A stretch of DNA of 64,000 bases, from assembly GCA_963759375.1 (NCBI GenBank), contig CAVWYY010000004.1, positions 351,961 through 415,960 of the forward strand. Reading direction: 5' to 3'. Below the pieces are notes generated by a model. It did no database searches and was not told the DNA's origin. It was given only the letters and a program-made list of their open reading frames with translations. This DNA is from DASSUW01 sp963759375. GTDB taxonomy: Bacteria; Actinomycetota; Thermoleophilia; Solirubrobacterales; Solirubrobacteraceae. Shown here in pieces: positions 37,391-44,661 of the stretch. The position numbers and the translations under genes were made by a program. Position 1 is the stretch's first letter; each line of letters begins with the position of its first letter.

Positions 37391-37470
37391 TGTCCCGATT
37401 CAGAACCCGATGGCACTCGGCGGCGCCGGCATCCGCCGCTAGTGCCACCGGTCTTCCGAATCGAGACACT
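37389..37470. repeat. 82-nt imperfect inverted repeat between genes
   Basis: The arms AGTGTC-C-CGATTC-A-GAA... and the complementary ...TTC-C-GAATCG-A-GACACT pair over roughly 33 nt each, including TGGCACT with AGTGCCA, around a GC loop. The element fills the whole 85-nt gap and ends 5 nt before the glpX ATG. It may be a bidirectional terminator, a leader fold of glpX or a palindromic repeat unit. Confidence 0.65.
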
Positions 37471-37475
37471 CACGA

Positions 37476-38462
37476 ATGACCGTTCCAGTCGACCGAAATC
37501 TCGCGCTCGAGCTCGTGCGCGTGACCGAGGCCGCGGCACTGGCGGCGGCGCAGCTCCTGGGCATGGGCGACAAGGAGGCCGCCGATCAGGCGGCGGTCGA
37601 CGGCATGCACGCCGTGCTCCACACCGTGCAGATGGACGGCGTGGTGGTGATCGGCGAGGGGGAGAAGGACGAGGCCCCGATGCTCCACAACGGCGAGCGC
37701 GTCGGCAACGGCTCGCCGCCGGAGGTCGACATCGCGGTCGACCCGCTCGAGGGCACGCGGCTCGCCGCCCAGGGGCGCCCGAACGCGCTGGCCGTGATCG
37801 CGCTGTCCGAGCGCGGCACGATGTTCGACCCCGGCCCGTGCGTGTACATGGAGAAGATGGCGGGGTCGGAGCAGATCGCCGACCTGCTCGATCTCGACCG
37901 CCCGATCGGCGAGACGCTCGGCCTGATCGCCGAGCGCAAGGAGACCGACATGCGCGACGTGATGGTCGTCGTGCTCGACCGGCCGCGTCACGAGGAGGGC
38001 ATCAAGCAGATCCGCGCGGCGGGCGCGCGCGTGCGGCTGATCACCGACGGCGACGTGTCCGGCGCGCTGCTCGCCGTCTCACCCGACCGGCCCGTCGACC
38101 TGCTGTGGGGCGTCGGCGGCACGCCCGAGGGCGTGATCTCGGCGGCGGCGCTCAAGTGCTTCGGCGGCGGGCTCATCGGCCGGCTCGCCCCGCGCGACGA
38201 CGCCGAGCGCCAGGCCGCGGTCGACGCGGGCTACGACGTCGATCGCGTGCTCACGCAGGACGAGCTCGTGAAGGGCAACAACTGCTTCTTCTCGGCGACC
38301 GGCGTGACCGACGGGGACGTGCTCCAGGGCGTGCGCTACGAGGGGTCGCGCGGCGCGTCGACCGAGTCGCTGGTCATGCGCAGCCGCTCAGGCACGGTGC
38401 GGCGCATCCAGTCGCGCCACGATCGCGCCAAGCTGCGCCAGCTCACCGGTCGCTACGGATGA
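37476..38462 (+). CDS. glpX: Fructose-1,6-bisphosphatase class II
   Basis: 328 aa. 'ALELVRVTEAAALAAAQLLG', 'DGMHAVLHTVQMDGVVVIGE' and 'GEKDEAPMLHNGE' with metal-binding acids, 'DIAVDPLEGTRLAA' (phosphatase signature), 'LWGVGGTPEGVISAAALKC' and 'NNCFFSATGVTDGD'. It dephosphorylates fructose-1,6-bisphosphate in gluconeogenesis and is the usual FBPase of actinobacteria. The 3' end overlaps the convergent hypothetical gene by 20 bp. Confidence 0.95.
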   Translation: MTVPVDRNLALELVRVTEAAALAAAQLLGMGDKEAADQAAVDGMHAVLHTVQMDGVVVIGEGEKDEAPMLHNGERVGNGSPPEVDIAVDPLEGTRLAAQGRPNALAVIALSERGTMFDPGPCVYMEKMAGSEQIADLLDLDRPIGETLGLIAERKETDMRDVMVVVLDRPRHEEGIKQIRAAGARVRLITDGDVSGALLAVSPDRPVDLLWGVGGTPEGVISAAALKCFGGGLIGRLAPRDDAERQAAVDAGYDVDRVLTQDELVKGNNCFFSATGVTDGDVLQGVRYEGSRGASTESLVMRSRSGTVRRIQSRHDRAKLRQLTGRYG

Positions 38463-39153
38463 ACCAGACCGCCGCGGCCACAGCAGCGGCGAACGCGGCG
38501 AACAGCGAGATCACGACCGCCCACGGCGTGTCACCGACATTGACCGACTGCTGCGGCCTGCCGCCCGGCTCGAAGCGGCCGACGGCCGACATCTCGAGGT
38601 CGCGCCGCGCCAGCGAGCGCAGGAACCCGTGCGTGACGAGGACGTGGATGCGCGACTGCGTGACCTTGTAGAACCAGCGCGCGATCCACGTCGCGATCCG
38701 CGGGTAGAAGTTCGAGACCTCGACCTCCACGTGCGCCCGCGCGTAGCCGGGCTTCTCCGCGTCGGTCCGCCGAACATCGATCTCGAGGTACCCCTCGTCG
38801 CGCTTGTCGACGAGCACGCCGTCGCGGATGCGCCACCGCACGATCCCGCGGCCGTCGGTGATCTCGTAGTCCGGCGCGTGGAAGCGCAGCAGCACGAACG
38901 GCCGGCGGAGCAGGACCACGCGGCGCTCCTCCTCGGTGTACTCGATCCGGATCAGGCCGAGCGAGACGCGCGAGAGGTACTTCCAGTACGTGCGCGCGAG
39001 GCGCTCGAGGTAGAGCGGGGTCCAGATCTCCTCGAGCTCGCCCTCGGGCATCGTCACGTCGGCGGCCTGGATCGAGCGGACCGCACCGCCGGAGTCCATG
39101 ACGGTGTTGTCGTCCACATCGCTGATGACCGCGTCGGGAGCCGGGCGGCGCAT
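38443..39153 (-). CDS. Hypothetical protein with C-terminal membrane anchor
   Basis: 236 aa, largely beta-rich soluble region ('LGLIRIEYTEEERRVVLLRR', 'RFHAPDYEITDGRGIVRWRI', 'RAHVEVEVSNFYPRIATWIA') ending in one helix 'WAVVISLFAAFAAAVAAAVWF'. Topology suggests a cytosolic or tail-anchored protein. No family recognised. It lies 20 nt downstream of the rlpA gene on the same strand. Confidence 0.6.
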   Translation of the reverse strand: MRRPAPDAVISDVDDNTVMDSGGAVRSIQAADVTMPEGELEEIWTPLYLERLARTYWKYLSRVSLGLIRIEYTEEERRVVLLRRPFVLLRFHAPDYEITDGRGIVRWRIRDGVLVDKRDEGYLEIDVRRTDAEKPGYARAHVEVEVSNFYPRIATWIARWFYKVTQSRIHVLVTHGFLRSLARRDLEMSAVGRFEPGGRPQQSVNVGDTPWAVVISLFAAFAAAVAAAVWFIRSDR

Positions 39154-39173
39154 GCTGGCTGGAGACGGTACCG

Positions 39174-39899
39174 CTACTGGGCGGGTGCGTCAGTGCGCAG
39201 GCGCACGGCGCCGAGGCGATCCGTGTGCGCGAAGCCGAGGGCCTTGGCGGTCGCCGACGTCAGGTCGAACGCCCGGCCCTTCGTGAACGGCCCGCGGTCG
39301 ACCACCGGGACCGTGATGCGGTGGCCCTTGTAGAGCAGCGCCACCTTGCTGCCGCACGGCAGCGTCTTGTGCGCCACGCCCATCAGCGTGCGGCTCATCT
39401 TCACGCCACAGGCCGTCTTGCGGCCGTAGAACCCGGGGCCGTACCACGTCGCCTCGACCGGGCGGTGGACCGTGATGTCCAGCTCGGGCGAAGCGCTGGC
39501 GGAGGAGGCCGGCGAGGTCGACTGGAGGACGGCGCGGATGCGGTGCTGGCCGACGCGCTGGGCGCGCCAGCGCGCCATGTACGTGCCGTCGGCGTTCACG
39601 ATGGCGCTCGCCACGGCGGTCCACACCTGCGTCGCGGCGTCGAAGCGCTCGACGCTGACGGTGCGGCCGGCGGCCGAGGCCGGGACCGTGCCGCGGAAGC
39701 GCGCCACCTTCTTCTTCATCGTGCCCGCGCGGGCCGAGATGGTGCCCTGCGGGCCGCTGGCGGTGATCACGCCCTCGGTCGCGGGCGGGGGAGGCGCCTG
39801 GACGCCGCCGCTCGGCGGGTCGCCGGCGGCGATCGCCGGCACCGCGAGAGCGGTCGTAAGGGCGCAGAGCGCCGCAGTTCTTCCCAAGGGCCTCGTCAT
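39174..39899 (-). CDS. RlpA-like double-psi beta-barrel protein (septal wall hydrolase family)
   Basis: 241 aa with signal peptide. The C-terminal ~95 residues are an RlpA domain: 'EATWYGPGFYGRKTACGVKM', 'MGVAHKTLPCGSKVALLYKG', 'VPVVDRGPFTKGRAFDLTSA' with the conserved Asp. The middle is a beta domain (ISARAGTMKKKVARFRGTVP). RlpA lytic transglycosylases cut glycan strands in the envelope; activity of actinobacterial forms is less certain. A c-di-AMP riboswitch occupies its leader. Confidence 0.85.
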   Translation of the reverse strand: MTRPLGRTAALCALTTALAVPAIAAGDPPSGGVQAPPPPATEGVITASGPQGTISARAGTMKKKVARFRGTVPASAAGRTVSVERFDAATQVWTAVASAIVNADGTYMARWRAQRVGQHRIRAVLQSTSPASSASASPELDITVHRPVEATWYGPGFYGRKTACGVKMSRTLMGVAHKTLPCGSKVALLYKGHRITVPVVDRGPFTKGRAFDLTSATAKALGFAHTDRLGAVRLRTDAPAQ

Positions 39900-39912
39900 G
39901 TCTCTCTCGATG

Positions 39913-40062
39913 GCCTACGAGGTGAGCTGACGGGCTCGCGCAGAGAAAGCAGCGCTACGACGTGGATGACCCCGGTCGATTCGCCCCCGCGGCTTCGTGC
40001 CGCTTTGGTTCCCCCGTTCGCCGCGTTGAGTAACGCGGCAATTCGGCGGCGGGGAACCTAGC
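39913..40062 (-). promoter_or_regulatory. Cyclic di-AMP riboswitch (ydaO/yuaA type)
   Basis: Read on the minus strand it begins AGGTTCCCCGCCGCC, has the hairpin GCCGCGTT/AACGCGGC, then GCGAACGGGGGAACCAAAGC, GGGGGCGAATCGACCGG and the 3' block GCGAGCCCGTCAGCTCACCTCGTAGGC. The last base is 13 nt from the RlpA ATG. Same class as the switch at 4829-4996. Confidence 0.88.
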
Positions 40063-40086
40063 AGATGGACAGCGCTTGCCGCGCCC

Positions 40087-40470
40087 CTACGGACGGGGGA
40101 TGCGGCCGGCCGCGCGCTTGATGATCTGGCCGCCCACCGTGAGGCCGATCTGGGCCAGCTCGCCGGCCGCCTGGACGGCCGTCGTGACGATCTCGGCGGG
40201 GCCGCCGTCGCGGCGTCCGTCGCCCTCGCCGGGCACCTGCCAGCCGGCCGGCGGGGCCGACGGGACGGCGGGCTTCGGCCTCGCCTTGGGCTTTGCCGCC
40301 TTCGGCTTCGAGGCCTTCGGCTTCGCGGCGGTCGCGGTCGGCTCCTGCGTGCGCGTCGCACCGGCGCGACGGTCGCCCCCCAGGCGGGTCGGCCGCGTGG
40401 ACGGCAGGGTGCCGAGCACGCCGGTGTCAGCGGACTTCTTCGGCTTCTTCTTGGCGGACTTTTGGGCCAT
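40087..40470 (-). CDS. Basic Lys/Ala/Pro-rich protein, unknown function
   Basis: 127 aa from ATG 40470. It opens MAQKSAKKKPKKSADTG, has a Lys-Pro-Ala repeat zone (KPKASKPKAAKPKARPKP) and a helical C-terminal part 'IVTTAVQAAGELAQIGLTVG' ending in basic RIPRP. A nucleoid- or RNA-binding role is imaginable but unsupported. It is divergent from rpoD. Confidence 0.5.
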   Translation of the reverse strand: MAQKSAKKKPKKSADTGVLGTLPSTRPTRLGGDRRAGATRTQEPTATAAKPKASKPKAAKPKARPKPAVPSAPPAGWQVPGEGDGRRDGGPAEIVTTAVQAAGELAQIGLTVGGQIIKRAAGRIPRP

Positions 40471-40540
40471 GAGTTGAACGTTTTGCCCGCGCTCGCATTT
40501 CCACGGGCTAAAGTCATTGTCAACGCGCGGCTCGTCCGCG

Positions 40541-40569
40541 TTGACTTCAAAAAATATAGCGCCTAGACT
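40541..40569 (+). promoter_or_regulatory. Sigma70-type promoter of rpoD
   Basis: TTGACT (40541-40546), 17-bp spacer, TAGACT (40564-40569). Spacing and hexamers suit the principal sigma factor, so rpoD would be autoregulated, with a leader of about 110 nt before ATG 40684. Confidence 0.6.
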
Positions 40570-40683
40570 CACCCACCTTAGGGTCGTGCTTTCCAGCTTT
40601 GCTCCGGGTCAAGGGAGCTCCGACCCAGCGGTGTACCTCAGAACCCTGTCGCCCCCAGCAGGCGTCCCGAGAACAGGACATCG

Positions 40684-41781
40684 ATGTCAGTAGTGGACCT
40701 CCAAGAACTCGAAGAAGTCAAGGGCCTGCTCCTGAAGGGGCAGCAGGTCGGCGTCCTCACCTTCGCTGAGATCGCCACGGCCGTCGCCGAGATCGATCTC
40801 GACGAGGCCGACGTCGAGGAGCTGCACGGCTACCTCGAGAAGTCGGAGATCGAGCTGGTCGAGGAAGTCGACCCTGCGCTCGCGGCGGCCCAGGTGGAGC
40901 GCGCGCCCGACAAGCGCGGCCGGCGGAAGAAGGCCACGCTCGACCTCAAGCCGGACATGACGACCGACAGCCTTCAGCTGTTCCTGAAGGACATCGGCAA
41001 GGTCCGGCTGCTCACGGCCCAGGAGGAGGTCGACCTCGCGCGCCGGATCGAGCGCGGCGACCTCGACGCCAAGCAGAAGATGGTCGAGTCGAACCTGCGG
41101 CTCGTCGTCTCGATCGCCAAGAACTACCGCAACCAGGGCCTGCCGTTCCTGGACCTGATCCAGGAGGGGACGCTGGGCCTCGTGCGCGCGGCCGAGAAGT
41201 TCGACTACCGCAAGGGCTTCAAGTTCTCCACGTACGCGACCTGGTGGATCCGCCAGGCGATCGCCCGCGCGCTGGCCGACAAGGCGCGCACGATCCGCAT
41301 CCCGGTCCACGTCGTCGAGAAGCTGAACAAGATCGGCCGTGCCGAGCGCAAGCTCGTCACCGAGCTGGGCCGCGAGCCCACCGCGGAGGAGATCGCCCAC
41401 CACACGGGCATCGAGCCCGAGGAGGTCGAGTCGATCAAGCGCTCCGCCCAGGCCCCGGTCTCGCTGGAGAAGCCGGTCGGCGACGAGGAGGAGTCCGAGT
41501 TCGGCCAGTTCATCGCCGACGAGCGCGCCGAGAGCCCGTACGAGCGGGCGGCGGAGATCCTCACCAAGGAGGCGCTCCGCGAGGCGCTGGAGAACCTCTC
41601 CTACCGCGAGCGCCGCGTGCTCGAGCTCCGATACGGGCTCGGCGGCGAGCACCCGCGGACCCTCGACGAGGTGGGCCGCACGTTCAACGTGACGCGCGAG
41701 CGCATCCGCCAAATCGAGAACCAGTCGCTGAAGAAGCTGCAGAGCCTCGCCGAGGCTCAGAAGCTCCGCGACGTCGCCTAG
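40684..41781 (+). CDS. rpoD: RNA polymerase principal sigma factor
   Basis: 365 aa. Short acidic region 1.1 ('VKGLLLKGQQVGVLTFAEIA'), region 1.2 'TTDSLQLFLKDIGKVRLLTA', region 2 'NLRLVVSIAKNYRNQGLPFL', 'DLIQEGTLGLVRAAEKFDY' and 'FSTYATWWIRQAIARALADK', region 3 'RIPVHVVEKLNK', region 4 'RERRVLELRYGL' and 'NVTRERIRQIENQSLKKL'. It directs housekeeping transcription. Its own promoter is visible at 40541. Confidence 0.96.
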   Translation: MSVVDLQELEEVKGLLLKGQQVGVLTFAEIATAVAEIDLDEADVEELHGYLEKSEIELVEEVDPALAAAQVERAPDKRGRRKKATLDLKPDMTTDSLQLFLKDIGKVRLLTAQEEVDLARRIERGDLDAKQKMVESNLRLVVSIAKNYRNQGLPFLDLIQEGTLGLVRAAEKFDYRKGFKFSTYATWWIRQAIARALADKARTIRIPVHVVEKLNKIGRAERKLVTELGREPTAEEIAHHTGIEPEEVESIKRSAQAPVSLEKPVGDEEESEFGQFIADERAESPYERAAEILTKEALREALENLSYRERRVLELRYGLGGEHPRTLDEVGRTFNVTRERIRQIENQSLKKLQSLAEAQKLRDVA

Positions 41782-41798
41782 GTAACTCCGGCTTTCTC

Positions 41799-41820
41799 GC
41801 CGGCCGCGTGCGCGGCCGGC
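41799..41820. terminator. GC-rich hairpin after rpoD
   Basis: Perfect 9-bp stem GCCGGCCGC (41799-41807) / GCGGCCGGC (41812-41820) with GTGC loop, 18 nt after the rpoD stop. No T tract follows, so termination efficiency is uncertain. Confidence 0.5.
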
Positions 41821-41908
41821 GGCGCTGGACGGCCCGAGCCCGGCGGCGGCGAGAAAACGGGGCACCATCCTCAAGGGCGGTGCGGACCGAGCCGATGATG
41901 ATCGGGAT

Positions 41909-43166
41909 ATGGCTTTCGATCTCGATCACGCGCTGCGCTATCTCATCGCGGCTGAGGGCAGCGACCTCCATCTGAAGGTCCCCTCGTATCCGCTCATCCG
42001 GCTGCACGGCCACCTCGAGCCCATCCCGGACACCGAGCGGCTCTACCCCGAGGACACCGAGCGTGCCCTGGCGGAGATGCTCAACGACAACGACAAGGTC
42101 GCGGAGTTCGAGTCCGAGAACGAGGTCGACTTCTCGTACGCGGTCGAGGGCCTGGGCCGCTTCCGCGTCAACGCCTTCCGCCAGCGCGGCTCGGTGTCGA
42201 TCGTCATGCGCGCCATCCCGGTCGTGATCAAGTCGGTCGACGAGCTCGGGCTGCCCGAGGTCGTCACGCACCTCGCCGAGGAGGAGCGCGGGATCCTGCT
42301 GCTCACCGGCACCACCGGCTCCGGCAAGTCGACGACGCTCGCCGCGATGCTCGATCACATGAACCGGTCGATGCACAAGCACATCGTCACGATCGAGGAC
42401 CCGATCGAGTTCCTGCATCGCGACCGCAACTCGATCATCAACCAGCGTGAGGTCGGCGCCGACACCGCGTCGTTCAAGCGCGCGCTGCGCCGCGTCCTGC
42501 GCCAGGACCCGGACACGATCCTCATCGGCGAGATGCGCGACGAGGAGACGGTCCACACCGCGCTGAGCGCGGCCGAGACCGGCCACCTCGTGCTCTCGAC
42601 GCTCCACACGGTCGACGCCTCCGAGACGATCAACCGCATCATCGACTTCTTCCCGCCGCATCAGCAGCAGCAGGCGCGGGCGATGATCGCCGGCACGCTG
42701 AAGGGCATCGTGTCCCAGCGCCTCGTGCCGACCGCCGACGGCCAGGGCCGCGTGGCGTGCTGCGAGATCCTCGTGATGACCGGCCGCGTCCACGACATGA
42801 TCCTGGACCCGAAGCTCACCGGCCAGCTGCCGGAGGTCATCGCCGAGGGCTCGTACTACGGCATGCAGACCTTCGACCAGCACCTGCTGCAGCACCTGCA
42901 CGCCGGCCGGGTGACGATGGACGACGCGATGCGCGTGGCGACCTCGCCGCACGACTTCAAGCTGATGGTCGCCGCCTCCGCGAAGCCCGCCGAGGGGCCC
43001 GAGGCGTCGATCCCGCCGGTGCCGACGCACGACTCCCCCGAGGAGTCCTCGCCGGCCCCGATGACCGTCGGCCTGTCCGACGGCCAGGGCTCCGCGCCCC
43101 GCGCCGCCTCCGGCGCCGTCCGCCCCGCCGGCGCCCTCCGCGCCGCCCCCGGGCGTCACGTTCTAG
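41909..43166 (+). CDS. pilT: PilT-type twitching-motility/secretion ATPase, likely frameshifted in C-terminal tail
   Basis: About 418 aa if a +1 shift near 43065-43137 is allowed. N-terminal PAS-like part 'YLIAAEGSDLHLKVPSYPLI', Walker A 'LTGTTGSGKSTTLAAMLDHM' (~133), Asp box 'IVTIEDPIEFLHRD', Walker B 'DTILIGEMRDEET', His box 'TGHLVLSTLHTVDASETI'. PilT retracts type IV pili. Without a shift the frame runs on into the AIM24 gene as a 655-codon ORF. The +1 frame instead gives a Pro/Ala-rich tail ending PPPGVTF-stop at 43166, which looks more natural. Confidence 0.82.
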
Positions 43167-43175
43167 ATACGCTGC

Positions 43176-43200
43176 GGCGCGCCCGGCTTCCGGGCGCGCC
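43176..43200 (+). other. Perfect hairpin between pilT and AIM24 genes
   Basis: GGCGCGCCCGG (43176-43186), loop CTT, CCGGGCGCGCC (43190-43200), one nt before ATG 43202. It behaves like an intergenic element, attenuator or translation block, which argues against real coding across it. Confidence 0.7.
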
Positions 43201-43201
43201 C

Positions 43202-43876
43202 ATGCGCGACGACTTCGGACAGTTCGACGAGACGCAGTCGCAGGACGCCTTCGCCCTGCAGAACTCCAAGCTGCTCAAGGTGCGGCTCGACGAGGTCACC
43301 ATCCAGGCCAAGCTGGGGTCGATGGTCGCCTACCAGGGCGACGTGAAGTTCGAGCACTCCGGTTCGGGCGGCCTCGGGCGGATGCTCAAGAAGGCGGTCA
43401 GCGGCGAGGGCACGCAGTTGATGAAGGTCACCGGTAGCGGCGAGGTGTTCCTGGCCGACCAGGCGCAGGAGGTCCACATCCTCTACCTGGAGAACGACCT
43501 CATCACGGTCAACGGGCGCAACCTGCTCGCGTTCGACAGCGGGATCGACTGGGACATCAAGCGGGTCGAGGGCGCCAGCGGGATGATGGGCGGGGGATTG
43601 TTCAACATGGCGCTGCACGGCACCGGCTATGTGGCGTTCCTCTCGGACGGGCCGCCGGTGCGGCTCGACGTCGGCGCGGCGCCCACGTTCGCCGACGCCC
43701 AGGCGGCGATCACCTGGTCGTCCGGCGTGCAGACCGGCATCCGGACCGACTTCAAGATGAAGAACCTGATCGGCCGTGCCTCCGGCGAGACGCTGCAGAT
43801 GGCGTTCACCGGCAGCGGCTGGGTGCTCGTGCAGCCCTCCGAGGGCCGCGTGATCTTCACGCAGCAGAGCGGCTGA
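43202..43876 (+). CDS. AIM24-family protein
   Basis: 224 aa from ATG 43202. AIM24/TIGR00266-type beta-sandwich: 'SKLLKVRLDEVTIQAKLGSM', 'VAYQGDVKFEHSGSGGLGRM', 'GEGTQLMKVTGSGEVFLADQ', 'LALHGTGYVAF'-like 'NMALHGTGYVAFLSDG' and the end 'GRVIFTQQSG'. The family is widespread but its function is unclear (trp-RNA-binding-like fold). It stays in frame with the annotated pilT start, so a fusion cannot be formally excluded. Confidence 0.85.
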   Translation: MRDDFGQFDETQSQDAFALQNSKLLKVRLDEVTIQAKLGSMVAYQGDVKFEHSGSGGLGRMLKKAVSGEGTQLMKVTGSGEVFLADQAQEVHILYLENDLITVNGRNLLAFDSGIDWDIKRVEGASGMMGGGLFNMALHGTGYVAFLSDGPPVRLDVGAAPTFADAQAAITWSSGVQTGIRTDFKMKNLIGRASGETLQMAFTGSGWVLVQPSEGRVIFTQQSG

Positions 43877-43892
43877 GCGCGTCGGCGGATCT

Positions 43893-44165
43893 GGCGAACG
43901 TCAACTGCGGCTGGGTAGGGGAGCGGGGACGCCCGCGTCGAGGCAGTATTTCGTCGCGCTCGTTGCGCCGGCGTCGGGTCGTGCGACGAAATGCTGGCTA
44001 TACGTGCTTAACGTCGCACGGACCGACGGCCACGCGATGCGTGCGACGAAATGCTCCCTATAGGTGCGGAACGTCGCACGAATCGGCGGCGGCGCGACCG
44101 GTGCGACGAAATGCACACAAGCCTGGGCGCCCCGACTCCCTACCCAGCCGCAGTTGACGTTCGCC
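43893..44165. repeat. Intergenic element B: perfect 28-nt inverted ends, tandem 60-bp hairpin units
   Basis: Left end (43893-43920) begins GGCGAACGTCAACTGCGG and the right end (44138-44165) is its perfect complement over 28 nt. Inside, GTGCGACGAAATGC starts at 43981, 44041 and 44101, exactly 60 bp apart, and an inverted copy (GTATTTCGTCGC) lies near 43946. The first two units close as hairpins GTGCGACG/CGTCGCAC. It lies between convergent genes: 16 nt after the AIM24 stop and 5 nt from the HxlR stop. Confidence 0.85.
43981..44114. repeat. Tandem 60-bp units, two full hairpins and one partial
   Basis: Hairpin 1: 43981-43988 with 44012-44019. Hairpin 2: 44041-44048 with 44072-44079. The third unit keeps only GTGCGACGAAATGC (44101-44114). 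Loops share ATGCT-CTATA-GTGC-AAC with point differences, including paired-neutral changes. Because 60 is a multiple of three, both strands stay open with 20-residue periodicity (HFVAR... on minus, VRRNA... on plus), but I see no ribosome site. Confidence 0.8.
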
Positions 44166-44170
44166 GGCGG

Positions 44171-44599
44171 CTAGACATGAACTAGGTCGTCGTCGGCGGG
44201 ATCGTCGACGACCTGCTCGCAGCTCGGGCACCACCAGCGGGCCTCGAGCGCGGTGCCGCAGGCCTCGTGCCGGTACGGCTCGCCGCCGCCGGTGCGGGCG
44301 CCCCAGTCGGCCAGCAGCCGCAGCGCGCCGGCCAGCTCGCGGCCCGACTCAGAGAGCTCGTAGACGAACCGTGGCGGGCGGTCGGTGTAGGCCTGGGCGA
44401 CGACCAGCGCCTGCTCGGTCAGGGACTTCAGGCGCGCGCTGAGCACGTTCGGCGCGATGCCCTCGAGCTGCGCCTGCAGCTCGTTGAAGCGCAGCGGCCC
44501 GTCGAGCAGCGCGGCGACGGTGAGCAGCGTCCAGCGATCGCCGACCCGGGCGAGGGCGTCGGCGAGCGGTGTCGCGGCGGGCGTGCGGCGGCGTGCCAT
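44171..44599 (-). CDS. HxlR-family regulator with C-terminal zinc ribbon
   Basis: 142 aa from ATG 44599. Winged helix 'ARVGDRWTLLTVAALLDGPLRFNELQAQLEGIAPNVLSARLKSL' (seen as DRWTLLTVAAL and RFNELQAQLEGIAPNVLSARL), then a Cys4 ribbon HEACGTALEARWWCPSCEQ. It probably represses the divergent protease gene; the operator-like repeat at 44627 lies between. The stop is 5 nt from repeat element B. Confidence 0.85.
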   Translation of the reverse strand: MARRRTPAATPLADALARVGDRWTLLTVAALLDGPLRFNELQAQLEGIAPNVLSARLKSLTEQALVVAQAYTDRPPRFVYELSESGRELAGALRLLADWGARTGGGEPYRHEACGTALEARWWCPSCEQVVDDPADDDLVHV

Positions 44600-44626
44600 G
44601 CCCCCGGAGGGTAGACCTGTATAGTG

Positions 44627-44643
44627 ACTTGCAAGTTGCAAGT
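44627..44643. promoter_or_regulatory. Inverted repeat ACTTGCA-AGT-TGCAAGT, candidate HxlR operator
   Basis: Perfect 7-3-7 repeat in the 62-nt gap between the divergent HxlR gene and the protease gene, 19 nt before the protease ATG. On the minus strand TTGCAA and TATACA are spaced like a promoter around it. Confidence 0.6.
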
Positions 44644-44661
44644 GACTAGGAGCAGGGTGAG

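Noticed and set aside
40687..41874. Long open frame on the strand opposite rpoD (about 395 codons)
   Set aside because: It mirrors rpoD codon structure in a high-GC gene. Composition is Leu/Asp/Arg/Val-rich with no domain, so it is a shadow ORF. The same holds for other long antisense frames.
41909..43876. A single 655-aa PilT-AIM24 fusion protein
   Set aside because: The junction is low-complexity, a perfect hairpin lies in it, AIM24 has its own ATG, and the alternative frame gives a natural Pro-rich PilT tail and stop. Treated as two genes with a probable indel.
43901..44116. 71-codon minus-strand ORF with 20-residue repeats in element B
   Set aside because: No ribosome site or conserved start, and the opposite strand is equally open because the repeat length is a multiple of three. 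Kept as a repeat structure rather than a gene.
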